Assembly: GCA_918026815.1 (NCBI GenBank)
Contig: CAKJVC010000246.1
Location: 221,885-285,884 of the forward strand
Direction: 5' to 3'
Source: Chalara sp. BL73
Lineage: Eukaryota > Ascomycota > Leotiomycetes > Helotiales
DNA: 64,000 nt
Shown here: positions 1-11,494 of the stretch, one piece after another
How positions within the stretch are numbered: the first letter of the stretch is position 1
Layout of the letters: the number at the start of each line of letters is the position of its first letter
Position numbers and translations under genes: made by a program
The notes under the pieces: generated by a model
What the model saw: only the letters and a program-made list of their open reading frames with translations
What the model was told of the DNA's origin: nothing
Databases searched by the model: none

Positions 1-734
1 GTGTCGGTTACGGCTACGGACAGCAGATAGTGATATGCTTGATGTGGCATACCAAAGGAGTCGAGAATGCCCCCTCCCTCCAACGATTCACATCGATCCA
101 GCCGCAAGTCGCGCAGATGAATACTATGCGAACCTCGACACACATTGGTTTCTGTAATGAATTGTCGAATTTCACAGCGGATGGTTCTAGGTAAGTTGGG
201 TCTCAAAGAATGAGTGAGCTGGATGCTTATGGAGAACACAGACAGTTTTACGCGTCGCTTACGATTCGCCCTGATCCTGCTTTAATGACCGCTTTCCACG
301 ATAAATGGCAAGAGACACTTGCTACCCTTAAGGACACAGAAGGATTTTTATTTGCATTCGGCTTCCAGCCTTTGGCTAAATCTCTCCTTGAACACTCGGC
401 ATCGGCAGGCGGCAATGCAAAAGGTTTGACTCCCCGCGATGGTCCTCTGTTCATCGTTCTCCTCAACCCAGTTTGGACGTCCCCAGCGGATGATGACAAA
501 GTCACCACCGGAGTGACGAACCTCCTAGCAGAGTTCAGAAGACTTGCAAGTGAGCAGGGTCTGCTTCATCCTTACATCTTCACGAATTACGCCTACAAGA
601 CAGAAGATATTTTCAAGGGGTATGGTGAGGATAGCCTGAGAAAATTGAAGGAGGTAGCCAAGGCATATGATCCAGAGGGAATCTTTCAGAAGGGTGTACC
701 AGGTGGTTTCAAAATTTCCAACAGCAGTCTCTGA
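1..734 (+). CDS. FAD-linked oxidoreductase, 3' part (5' end outside window)
   Basis: The frame is open from base 3, and two exons can be read: up to 190, then 242..734, around a 51-nt intron (GTAAGT...ACACAG) that keeps the frame. About 225 residues are visible. The end has the pattern of fungal FAD_binding_4 oxidoreductases with a BBE-like tail: SLRKLKEVAKAYDPEGIFQ, then a short C-terminus ending at the TGA of 732-734. These enzymes oxidise alcohols, sugars or secondary metabolites with flavin. The flavin-binding half lies upstream, so the substrate cannot be guessed. Family assignment rests on the C-terminal motif and the preceding alpha/beta region. No other gene of the same unit is visible downstream. 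Confidence 0.8.
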
Positions 735-1971
735 AGGAGCAAAGGCTACTCCAATTCGGTTGCTGTTAAATCCTAATCGTTCATAAAACTCTAACAATCA
801 AAATGGATTAACTTTTTGGCTTGCTCATTGTGCTGCTGATATTAGTTAAAAAGGTTTACCTATGGCCGAGTCAACGAAGATACTTAAGCCTGGTTTACTT
901 GCCCTATCTGATCCACACTGCTTTATTCTTAGCTTCGTGAGCGTATATCTTCACCGTCAGGCGACTAGCTGGGGAGTTATTTTATTCTTGGGGGCACTTA
1001 CATCGGTACTAATTCTAAAGCCGCTTAAATCACTGTCGGTAACGATGCTGAGTGTTTCTAGCTCGAGAAGTAGCTTATTGGCGACTTCGAGACGATCTCA
1101 AAATGCGTCGTAATCTAGGGCTAGCGTTTAATTATAGAAGTCCGAAGCGTTAGAGCATGAATATTACATTAATGACGCCAGGGAAGGCATTTTTCGAGGC
1201 AAGTAAACCTCTGATCTCAGATAATAGCTTGCTGATTGCTAAATTTATTTAGCCTCTAGAAACTTCGATGTTAAGCTTGATCCACAGTATAAGGTTCCAA
1301 AATACGAATGCAGGCCAGTACCACCAGTAGCAAAAACTGTTGCGTTAACAATTGCTTTTCTTCGGTAATATTTATTTCCTTGAGTGATATGGCCTGTTAG
1401 AGGGAACTACAGGTGAGGGGACATTCGGCCTCTTTAAGCTGATAAAGGCACCGGCTCAGTACGGCTTTTTGTGTCGTTTGCCATGAATCATATTATGGTT
1501 CATATTGCACAAAACTATGATTCCAGTTAGTCGACAAGAAGGGCCAGACTACTATGAATTGGTGAACGTGGAATCTACCCAGACTAGGCGTCAAGGTTTA
1601 TTTCAAGCCTCGGGTATGGAGATGATTGTTTGGGGTGAACTTTAAAAGTGTTAAAGTTTATTTAAATATTATGAGTGCATTCAGCCACATGAAGTACATC
1701 AGAGCCATTAATAGAATCAGCTTATTTAGTTCACAATAAAAGGAATTTGCTCCGCTAATTAAGCCAAGCTAGATTTGCTTATACTGCTACATGCTAGCTA
1801 ATCAATACCCGCATTAGGTAAGCCCCTGAGCCGGTACCACACCTGATACGTAGCAAAACACAAACAAAATACCGCAGTCGCGTATCTTGATATCCGCATT
1901 AAATTACTGACTTAGCTCTTTCAGGACGTCGAGCCTTGTGCCAGTCTGTACCCCCATATCCTGTTCAATAG
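735..1971. other. Intergenic, no gene recognised
   Basis: Only short, stop-rich frames are present. One 83-codon frame at 862-1113 has no recognisable motif. I see no repeat or RNA gene. Confidence 0.5.
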
Positions 1972-2923
1972 TTAATGTTCCAGACTAGAGCAACAAGATC
2001 CACATTTTATGACTTGACTCACCAACAATGATGAAGGCATAAACGTTATCGAGAACTTCACCATTCCAGCACTCCATCCCCGCCAAATCTTCCCGGTACT
2101 CCCCTTTAAGATATCCGCAGTGACCTTTTTCGCGAACTCCATAGCGTCTGATCTCTTTGCACCGTCGTTTCCTTGTGCTCGTTCGAAAATCGTGCTCTCG
2201 ATTGGGGCGTACCGAGAACCGTCGGGTAGTTTAAGCTCTTTGAAGTGAGTTTGAACGTTAGTTTTGACGGCACCGACTACAATGCACAAGACCTTGACGC
2301 CGAAGGGTGCAAGTTCGAGGCGTAGAGTGTCTGCTAATATTTCCTCGGATCGTTTCGATGCTGCATATGTTCCTAATGAATTTTTCAGCATCTAGAGAAA
2401 AGCCCTCGGTAATACGAAAGGTATTAAGTGGTGGACAGTGGGAATATATTCAGTATGAAACAATTATCTAAGGTTCCTCCTTACCTTGGTAGGGTGTGTT
2501 AAGATATCCAGCTACAGACACAACAAAAACGACCGTCCCTTTCGCCTCAATGAGCAGCGCAGAAAAGGCCTTGGTGACCGCTAACGGTCCCCAAACATTA
2601 ATATCAAACAGTTCCTTAGCAGCCTCGATATCTTCGTCCAGTATAGGCATATAGCGATTACGCCCAGCATTGTTAATCAGGCATGTGAGGGAACCCCCTG
2701 TTTCCTTGTGGACGGCATCCACAGCGGCTTGAATCTGGTCTGTTTTCATCACATCTAATGCCAATAACTTGACGTTCTCAAGATTTTGGAGTTGTGACAT
2801 TTTTGCTATTTCGCGGGCTGTCGCGAAAACAAGGAAGCCATTTTGTTGGAAACAGAGTGCGAGAGCAGCCCCGATGCCACCGTCACTACAACCGGTGATG
2901 AGTACAGAGCCTGCTAAAGCCAT
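1972..2923 (-). CDS. Short-chain dehydrogenase, AYR1-like (1-acyl-DHAP reductase family)
   Basis: The exons are complement(2485..2923) and complement(1972..2372). The 112-nt intron runs from GTAAGG at 2484 to ATTAG at 2373. The join restores the active site and gives 279 aa, the normal family length. Motifs are the Rossmann TGCSDGGIG (residues 10-18), NNAG (84-87), catalytic Ser136 and YAASK (Tyr149, Lys153); YQGTYAASKRSEE is typical of the AYR1 group. Characterised members reduce 1-acyl-dihydroxyacetone phosphate with NADPH in the ER or on lipid droplets, but many fungal paralogues have other substrates. The last 15 residues (after SSLLV) look unlike the family. A 38-nt GTGAGT...CTCTAG segment there could be a very short intron, but I left it as coding. 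Confidence 0.87.
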
Positions 2924-5561
2924 CCTGACCTTTTGAAATGGAAGAACAGAGTCGAAGATAACCGTAGTCTTGCTAACATGGTAGCATATTTTTGAGGGGC
3001 TGCTTGATATGATATGACTCGCTACAGTGTTTAGTGATCCAACTCATGTCTTGTTTCTCTTCGCCAATACATACACGCCTGAAATTGTAGAAGGGATAAT
3101 CGCCAGAAATCTTGTCCCGTGCCATCCCAGTATTTACTTTAGGTTACATCCCACAAGCTGGCATTTCGCGTATCACAATATGCCGTAATATTACGCAGGG
3201 ATTAGATATTTGAGCCAGTCCAAAGGTGATTTGCAAAATACAACCAACATTTGCAACACAATGCAGCCAATAGGTTCTGTTGTATTTGATTAATATTCAT
3301 TACAGCGACAGCGATTTGAATCCTTTGAAATGTTGGTTATTTCTCCCGTGGCAGGGATGTCAAAGGATTGTTTGCCGTGTTAGTTTACAACTTTGTAATC
3401 TTTCAATACAAAGATTTTATAATCTAATTATACTTTATTGGAGCTTTCAGCTCTTAACCCTAAGTAAGATTATAAATACAAGCCCATTAAGCCTGACATC
3501 TGTTTGGCTTGTCTCTAGATATTACTTTTCTAGGGTCTTTTGTTAGGATACTTGCTCAGCAAGGTTACGCAATACTATCATCCCAGGCATGCTATCTGTT
3601 TCTGTTACGTTGCATAGCATGCACTGTGCCTGAAGGTAGCACAGTCTCACTGCATGGGGTTTTGGCATGGGCCAAACGTAAGCTCATAATTTATAATGCT
3701 CTGTAGATAAATTGGCAGGAGTGTACAAGAGCGAATCTGAAAAAATATAAACATTATCAACATTACCTAACTGGTTAAATAAATTCTATAACCTTAAAGT
3801 CACTTGCGTATAATATATATATTTTACCACCCTAACAGTTTAGGTGATGGTTCTCAATCTTTTGTCCACTATTAAAGAATTTACCATATTTTAGCCTAAT
3901 TGATGTGATTTTTTGTGCAGTCGTGTTTTTATTTCGAAACAGTAATTACAACTTCTTAGCCTGGCTATTTCCACACATATAGCAGTGGTTCAGTAGCAGT
4001 AGTTGTAAAAGTAAGTGGAAGAACCATCTTTCCATGTTGAGACCATGCTTCCATGCATGAGGACAAAGTATGCGATCGGATAGGATATCGGATCATTGCC
4101 GCGTTGCCCTACTTGAACTCTAGTTAGCCATGTTGTAAACACAAGGCTTTGCGCCTCACCCATATGATATGCTTAAGTAGCGCTATTCCCCTGGGCTCTT
4201 GTCAAGCACCAAGTCCTTGGATAGTTCGTCGAACACTCTTGTGATCGAGGATCGAATTCACGAGTCGATAAGCAGTAAGGCTAGATAAATGGTATACCGG
4301 GCACCCAATTGCAAGATATAATTACGGGGCAAAAGAGGTTGTCCATGCACAATGGCTTGGTGATGAAATAGATGATCACGCGTGATCTCAAGACGTGTTG
4401 GCTTTAGTTCTTGAACCTTCTGAACACAGCAGTGGCAATATGTTAAGACAGGAGTCAATTCTAAGCTGCTTGAGATTTCTTTGACGAAAGGTTCGACTCT
4501 CGCGGCTGTTCAGCACTCTTAATATGCTACATATACAAGGTCGGAGAAATTATAAAGTTCTGGATCAATGCTATATAGCTGACCACATGCATGGGTATGG
4601 ATGCAAATCCTCATCAGAAACTCAAGCTAATACTTTTCGGGTCAATTATGCAAGAATCTCAGCCAATGGTGATTCGTGTAGAAGGCTCGTGTTTTTCAAG
4701 CACCTCGAGAAGCCGGCTCCGCAGTTCAACCAATAAACCCTCCACAACCTTCACCTTATTATTATCTCTCAAGCCACTTCTCAGGATCTCGTATACTTTA
4801 TCATCGTCATTGCCGTCGCCCCTCACTGCATCCTCCCTCTTCAGCTCGTATTGCCATATCTGGCCATTAAATCTTGATAAAAGCTTTCCAGGTGCGAGAA
4901 ACTATGACCTATCGGTCTGGAGGCCTTTATTAAAAGCACAGCAGGCAACTGAAATCTTGATGATCCTCCTATTCAATATTGGCAATACACCAGGGAAATA
5001 GCATAAGAAAGCTCACTAAATGTTCCTATGGCCAATTCAGTTTTCTTTTTAAGCCGTCCCATCAATTCTATAACACGTATTGCAGATGCTTGAGATTACG
5101 TGTTTGCTCAGTTGAAGGAAGTTGCTGAGAGAGGGCTCCGAAGATATCTAGCTGAGCCGTAGTTCATCAAAACAGTTGTTGAGGGGTTTCCTTCACTCAT
5201 TCTTAGGCTTTTCTTGGATGTGCAGAGGAAGGAAGACTACAGTTAGTAATATTGTGGAGATTTGATAGCCTTCCTAGTACAGAAAACTCTAGCGACCTTT
5301 GTTTCGAACAAAGGTTTCAAGTATCAGTAATTGTGCCAAAGTATTTCTGCTTTCGATAGAATACAACTCCAGCAAAGGGGAGGGACATGAAACATGATAT
5401 CCAGATTTAACTGCAAAACAGCTACTCATTGATAAAATCTATCTTAATCTATAATTCGGATAGTTCAGAAACGAAATGCAAAGATAGAAAGTACATGAAC
5501 AATAGATAAAGAAACTCGTTCATCACACCATCGTTTCCCCGACATTACCACATCTAATAAC
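2924..5561. other. AT-rich intergenic stretch, no gene recognised
   Basis: This is 2.6 kb of low-coding DNA, AT-rich around 3280-3960. Frames at 3280-3546 and 4591-5001 lack motifs and consistent splice signals. It may be old, decayed repeat DNA, but no terminal repeats could be identified. Confidence 0.45.
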
Positions 5562-7745
5562 TCACTTCGCTCTCCCAGAATAACTCACTTCTCGGCTCCG
5601 CGGCAGGCTTTTTGTTTCCTCTAATTCTCGATCACCATTCGTGACGCTCCCATTCATGCTCTGAATCTCGAGGACTCCATCACCCCTCTTCCACGGCCAT
5701 GCTTTGGCTCCGTCATGCTTTACCTTCTTCCCCACTCTAATGAACCAAGGTGGATTGCCGCCAGGCTTGACAGACCAGTACTCCGCATTATCCATGTCTG
5801 GAGGTTCGATTCTGTCTCCTGATGCCTTTTTAGTGAGATAAATGAGAATGTTTAAGGCCATGTAGCTAAAAAGACCTGCGATGAGGCCATATGAGACCGA
5901 ATATGTAAACGGCATCGTAACAATGGTGATGAATGCCGGCAGCGCATCTCCGATATATACCCAGTTTATAAAGACCACTTGGCGCATCATCATGCATCCC
6001 ACCAACATAAGGGTGCACCCAGTCGCCCAAGGTGGAATCGAGGCAAAGATCGGGGCAAAGAAAAGAGAGATTAAAAAACAAGCGCCAGTAGTGATGGCAG
6101 TCAAGCCTGTGCGACCGCCTTCCGCAATTCCTGCACCTGATTCCACAAATGTGGTAACTGGAGAGCAGCCAAACAAGGAGCCGATGGAGATCAAGGCTGC
6201 ATCACTGCAATATGCCAGGGTCGACCGTGGAAAGTCTCCACTCTCAGGATCTACCACCCCAGAGAAACGAGCCATGGAATAGAGTGTTGCGGAGGCATCG
6301 ATGATATCGACGTAGAGGAACGTAAAAAGCGCGAGGATGAAGTGTCGATTAGCAGCAGAGATATTCCAGTCTTGAGCCACCAGGGTGTTTTTGATTGGAT
6401 GAAAATAGATGATTCGTTTAAAGAAATCGAATTTTGCGTCTCCTTCGGTATTGTGTGGGAAATATGTAAAAGGAGTGTTACGACTAAAGCCAACATGTGA
6501 GTAACATGCAAATGTGGAAAGAAACGGCCTGTAATGCTCACTTACGGCCAAGAGAGAATAGATGTAATGGAAATTCCTATGATGATTGCTGCTTTAAACT
6601 TGTATGCCATGAGATATGCCGTGAGGACGCCTCCACACATGATGCCTATCCACATCTCCATCAATTAGCCCAGCAATTTGCAAACACTAAGATAACTTAC
6701 CGAGGGACTAGTCATCTTATGGCTTTTGCAGACCCCAAATTTATCTAAGTATTGAACTGGGCAGCCACCGATCCCTGTTGGTGTTGGATATGAGCCAGTC
6801 ACTAAACCAATTCCAGCAGAGTATGACATCCCAATCATTGTGAGGAACATCCCAATGCCTACGCCACTGGCGCATTTGATGGATGAAGGAATGAGTTTGA
6901 CTAGCCATTGGCGCATACCGAGGAGTGAAAGCGCAATGAAGATAAATCCTTCCACAAAGACTGCGGTAAGACCCAGACTATACGGCACCGATCCTGTTCC
7001 ATGATACCCGACAACTTGGTAAGTAAAGTATGCATTCATGCCCATTCCCGGGCTTAATCGTCAGCACGGTTGCATGTGAAACAATGAGAGAACATACGCA
7101 ACTGCTACAGGGAGGTTGGTCAAGAATCCAAAAACGATAGACGATATTCCGCCAACGGCAGCCGTAGCAGTGATCATATCGCGGCCGATTCCTATGATTG
7201 TAAATTATATGTATAGCTTCTAATAAGCTGAGAGCTCTCACCTATGAGACAAGAACTATATTGCATTTCTTCACATCCAACGTCCTTAAGATCTTGACAG
7301 ACGCAAGTTGCGCCTGAATCCCGAAGGATAGAAGCCTTGGTATTTCAGTCGAGCATATATTGGAGTAGAGAAGTACTAACATTGACTGCAATAATCTAGC
7401 GACCATTAGAAACTTATTAATTTGGCCAATTTATGTGGCCGCCAGACGTACATTTTGACTTACATAGGCCATGGTGAAGAATGTAGTAAGCCCTGCCCGG
7501 ATCTCGTTGAAAAATTTAGAGCCCTTGCGTTCTTTTGGCTGGAAAAGTTAATAAAAAAAAAACTGCAATAAGTGATTTGTACCTACGTGTCCAGACCCGT
7601 CAAGACGAAATACTCGACCAAATGTAGATTTTGAGACGTTCAGATCAAGGTTTCGAGTTGAATTCATAAATGATTCCATGGCCGATGAGATATAATTGCC
7701 CGACATCACATGGAAAAAACGTGGAATGACAGGAAAGTTAAACAT
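5562..7745 (-). CDS. Purine permease, AzgA-type (NCS2 family)
   Basis: Eight exons on the minus strand, in transcript order: 7745..7587, 7538..7464, 7395..7381, 7335..7242, 7191..7098, 7052..6701, 6655..6546 and 6483..5562. All introns are 45-68 nt GT-AG and in phase, giving 606 aa. The third exon is only 15 nt and encodes IIAVN. The protein has the AzgA layout: RLDGSGH then KERKGS, GLTTFFTMAY, PVAVAPGMGMNAYFTYQVVG, multiple hydrophobic spans, SPVTTFVESGAGIAEGGRTG and a charged cytosolic tail. Family members import adenine, guanine and hypoxanthine by proton symport at the plasma membrane. The first 22 residues may be non-native: MESFMNS at residue 23 starts more like relatives. No splice site or key residue is visibly damaged. 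Confidence 0.9.
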
Positions 7746-9486
7746 ATTGTTTTATAGAAAAGATGGTATATCAAAGTTTTATGAGATGATCTGGGAAGAT
7801 ATATTTTGAAGATCAAATTTTATTGTCGTGTACCACCCTCGCGACCTCGAGTTTAAGAAGACATGATCCAGATCAGATCAAGTCGAGTGGCGGTAAGGGA
7901 AAGATACCCATTACTATAGGTGATGCTGCCCCGACACTGACCCAATGTATCCTTAACTTCGAGATTATGGGATAAAGGATTGTAACAATAGTGGAGACGG
8001 CACTTCGCCAGCTGCGCGGATATGAGCTACTCCTGCATAAAGGCGTTCAACAGAAGCGGAGAAACATTAAGGAGGGAGATCGGTTTCGCAACACAACGCA
8101 AATCCAACGGACAATGACATGCCGCAAGTGTAATGTTACCACAGCCAGAGGGGTGAGACAGGTCTAATGCAGATAGCGAAGGTCGGGACGTCAAGGCGTT
8201 TGAAGGGCAACCAATTGGCGAAGAAGAATGTGATCGGAATAAATGCATATATCTTTCCCGATTCCTGCCACTTACAGTTAATAAGGCTCGGCAGTTGCTG
8301 AGTCAAAATATCTGCTGCTGATTAGAAGCTATCCAAACGAAGCAACGTATTTTCTTGATAGATGTGCCTGAAAGCTCCTCCTATGGAAACACGTGTACAA
8401 CTTTGGCTCCATCAGCCTCCCGCAGCGCGAAATTCTCTGCACCAATCCAGGCATTGTGACCATTATTTGTGGTCTTCGACTCCTGTACGACGATGAAGAA
8501 GCTTGACCTTCTCTCGCCAAGCTCGTGCAGTGTGGGCTTGTGTTCAGAGATTTCTCCAAGCTTCCTCCCCGCTGATATATTGTATTACCACCAGAGTGCC
8601 TGTGTGAAACGGCCAAGCCTATTGGTCAGATTTTGCCTAGTCGGTCTTGGCATCAGGACCCCTATTTTCTTCACTCTAGATAGTTGATTCTATTAGCTCT
8701 ACAATCAATATCATATGCCCTATTCTACAACCTATTTTGTGATACAATTATCTTCTATCACGCCGTTTGACAGCCTGCTTCTTCCATTTACGGGTAGCAG
8801 AACAATTGGTAGGTAGCAAAAGTACAAATGAAGTGGTCGAATAAGAATGGATTGCCTTGGAAGCAGTAGAGGCGAAAATGATGAAATAGATGGAAGTGGA
8901 GAAGATGTTGATCTTAAGACATAGCATGGCAGGCCAGAATAGATTTCCGGCTCCTTCTATTTCAGGGTAAGTGAGTTGGTGCGCAAAATTCAGGATGCGG
9001 CAGGGCAAGGCTATTTCCAGCGTTGACTGAACAGTCTTCTTTTCGGCTTCGTGTCTCCTCCACCTTCCGTACTTTCATGTCGCACAAGCTCACCGCTATC
9101 TCTGCTTCTCTTGGAAGTTTATTGTTTGGTGCTATGACCATGTCAGTTTTGTTGCAAGCCATTGGCTTTTTCGTTCCGGCGCGGACACCTGCATAATCAT
9201 TTCGGGTGCCTAGAGAGGAGAAATAATGGCATGCACGAAGGAAATTCAGTAGTACTGAGGAGATACCTTCAAACTAGGGGAATGGGAAGGGCTTGAGCAC
9301 CAATCGAAAGTACCTATACCATACTGCCATGTGGAAGAGACAGCTTTTCTCCTGCCTAAAATCTCGTGGAATATGACAATTCACAAACGCGAGACGCACA
9401 ATTTGAATCTATCTGCCTTTGAAACATTATATCTTGTTGATTTTTTAAATATTTGAAAATTTTTTCCGCACGCTGACTTCGACGCA
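7746..9486. other. Gene-poor stretch with a repeat copy near 8.6 kb
   Basis: There is no intact gene. A 37-residue hydrophobic frame on the minus strand (8748-9008) and short frames on both strands have no recognised family. The stretch contains one copy of the dispersed repeat described at 8602-8785. A short segment near 7993-8010 resembles the HET relic at 17.9 kb at only about a dozen bases. Confidence 0.45.
8602..8785 (+). repeat. Dispersed repeat, copy 1
   Basis: About 180 bp aligns by eye with 18769-18955 in the same orientation. Shared blocks include GGCCAAGCCTATTGGTCAGA, a 24-base block centred on TTGATTCTATTAGCTCTAC, CCTATTCTACAA, and a closing GTCTGACAGC/GTTTGACAGC. Differences are scattered substitutions and small indels, several of them C/T. 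I saw no terminal inverted repeat or target duplication, so the element class is unknown. Confidence 0.6.
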
Positions 9487-11494
9487 ATGTTTGATGTCTC
9501 TTGGAACGACCCTTCAAAGGAAACTGTCGGCCAACGGAAACAGAGGAAAGGAAGCCAGACTAGTGGGGTCTCACGGGGTTCTTCTGTAAGGAGCTCACAA
9601 TCGAGTGCTTCAAAATCCTCTAAAAGTGGTGATTCGGCGCTTTCTATTCCAAATCAAACTCGGTTTGGCGGTTTTAGTTTATTCTCAGCAAGCAAGAAAG
9701 GAGACTTCGCAACAGGCAGCATCACTTCCCAAGAGCCTTTTCGAGCAGAAGCAGAGAAACATGCAAAACGACTATCGACATATAACCCCTCACAGGAGCT
9801 GGATACATGTCGCGATTATCCAAGATGCGAAAGCACGGATAATGAGGGACATTCAGATGGTACGTTAACTTCACGTTTTGTCATATTAGTTTAATAACCT
9901 TCAGACTCCATATTTTCAGGACGGAGAGGCCGTGCAGGAAAGCCAAATTCCAACACAAACTCTACCTGGAGCGGCGCTTCTGACCAAGCTATAACTGGCC
10001 AGATAATCCAGCCGTTGAATGAAAATTCTTACATCACTCAGAGTACTGAAGTCACGCTATCAAGGCGCGACAACGAAGATGCATCGCAACACATTGCTAC
10101 TGTTGTTCAGATCTCTTCTGCTGGCACAATTCCTGTTGAAATTGTTGACTCATCAAAATCGTGAGTTGATACATCCATTCTTTCGAGTGTCACTAATGGT
10201 ATCTAGGTCCACACCATCAGAAACTTTCGAATTTCCAGTCTCAAAGTCCCAGCTAGCACAGCAATCCTCTGGGCGAGTTCTCCGAGAAGATATTCAACTG
10301 AGTCCGAAAGGCTGGCCAATTGCCACCAGAAACCGGAAGGTAGACACTTGGCAACCGCCTGATACATGGGACTGTCCAACATCGCCCACACAAGATCGGA
10401 TGCATCCTAAATCACCGACTGCGAAATCCTCACGAACCCGGAAATCTCCAGAAAGTAAGCCAGCTACTACGGACTTAACTCATCTTCGACGAAGCATACG
10501 CAGAATGGAAGCTGCAGGCTTCAAAATAATGTTGGAACGCCTGAAGGAAGAGTGGCAGGAAGTAGCTGATCCGTCTGTATACAGAGAACTGGAATTGGAG
10601 AAGCAATTATGGATGCTTTGTGCCGTACGAAGCTTGAACAAACAGGTGAAAACTGAGCGAACCCCCACGCCTTTCTTGGAAAACCCCTTAGGCTCGACCA
10701 AGGTGCTTTCGCTATATGAAAACCATGGTTCGTATCCACCGCTGTGTTTACCTTTATCGCCCTAACAAATTCTAGCATCGGCTTCATTGTTGTCAGCACT
10801 CTTGGAAGGACCTGAAGTGCATCACTTCTCTCCTAACCCAGTCTCGCCGCGATCATTCCCAAATATTCATCCTTTGGCTGTGCCTAGCCCCACTGCCACC
10901 CTTCCATATGCCTCAAGCATCTTTTCTTCTATTCGCGCGCTTTCTTTATCGGTACAGCTCCCCGCCAGCTCTCTTCCTGGAGCTTTGAAAGAATGCCATC
11001 GTATAATGATCTCTGGCGGATCTTTACATCTGACAATTCTCGATCCATCACCAATCACTTCGACTCTCGGGCCGTGCCTGCGTACTTGGCTCGATAACTA
11101 TTTGCTCCTCAATCTAGAACGACAATTTCGATGTATCAATCCTTCACGACTGTTTCCAATCTGGCTCACCGATGCTGGTCTGAGAGGAGAAGGTTCTACC
11201 ATCACTACTGCGCGTTTCCTGGCCTGTCCTTTAGTAGGCCTCTGCAGCTCTCACAGCTCCGCGGACAATTTGCAGATGAAAGGGAATCTGCGGGACAGTC
11301 CTGTCGATGGCAAGCAAATATCACCCACCAAGCACGAGCTTCAGACTCAAGTAGGGCGTATGCTTTGGCGCGAATTATGGGGCTCGTTTGCGCAGGGCGA
11401 AAGATGGTGGTGGGACGATGAAGCCATTGTCGAGGAATGCGAGCGCATGGGCACAGCCTGGGAGTACTCAATTATCGAGGCTATCAAAAGATGA
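9487..11494 (+). CDS. Fungal hypothetical protein with a degenerate methyltransferase-like C-terminus
   Basis: Exons 9487..9859, 9920..10160, 10207..10727 and 10776..11494 join in phase through 46-60-nt introns, with donors GTACGT, GTGAGT and GTTCGT, and give 617 aa. Residues 1-260 are Ser/Arg/Lys-rich and probably disordered; a basic stretch with SPKGWP, KSPTAKSSR and RKSPESK may carry proline-directed phosphosites. The last 240 residues look folded. They contain LPGALKECHRIMISGGSLHL followed by LTILDPSPITSTLGP, which is the second half of a class I SAM-methyltransferase fold (the 'ECHRxLxPGGxLHL' strand-loop). I see no glycine-rich SAM-binding motif before it. It may therefore be a non-catalytic methyltransferase-like scaffold; function is unknown. 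It ends near GERWWWDDEAIVEECERMG. Confidence 0.75.

Noticed and set aside
1990..2030. 38-nt GTGAGT...CTCTAG segment near the end of the SDR gene as an extra intron
   Set aside because: Shorter than any other intron accepted here and the frame is open without it; kept only as a remark.
4485..4505. Second tRNA-like box (GGTTCGACTC)
   Set aside because: No pairing T stem and no anticodon arm at the expected distance.
8748..9162. Minus-strand hydrophobic frames that look like a membrane protein piece
   Set aside because: Too short, no family pattern, partly inside the repeat copy.
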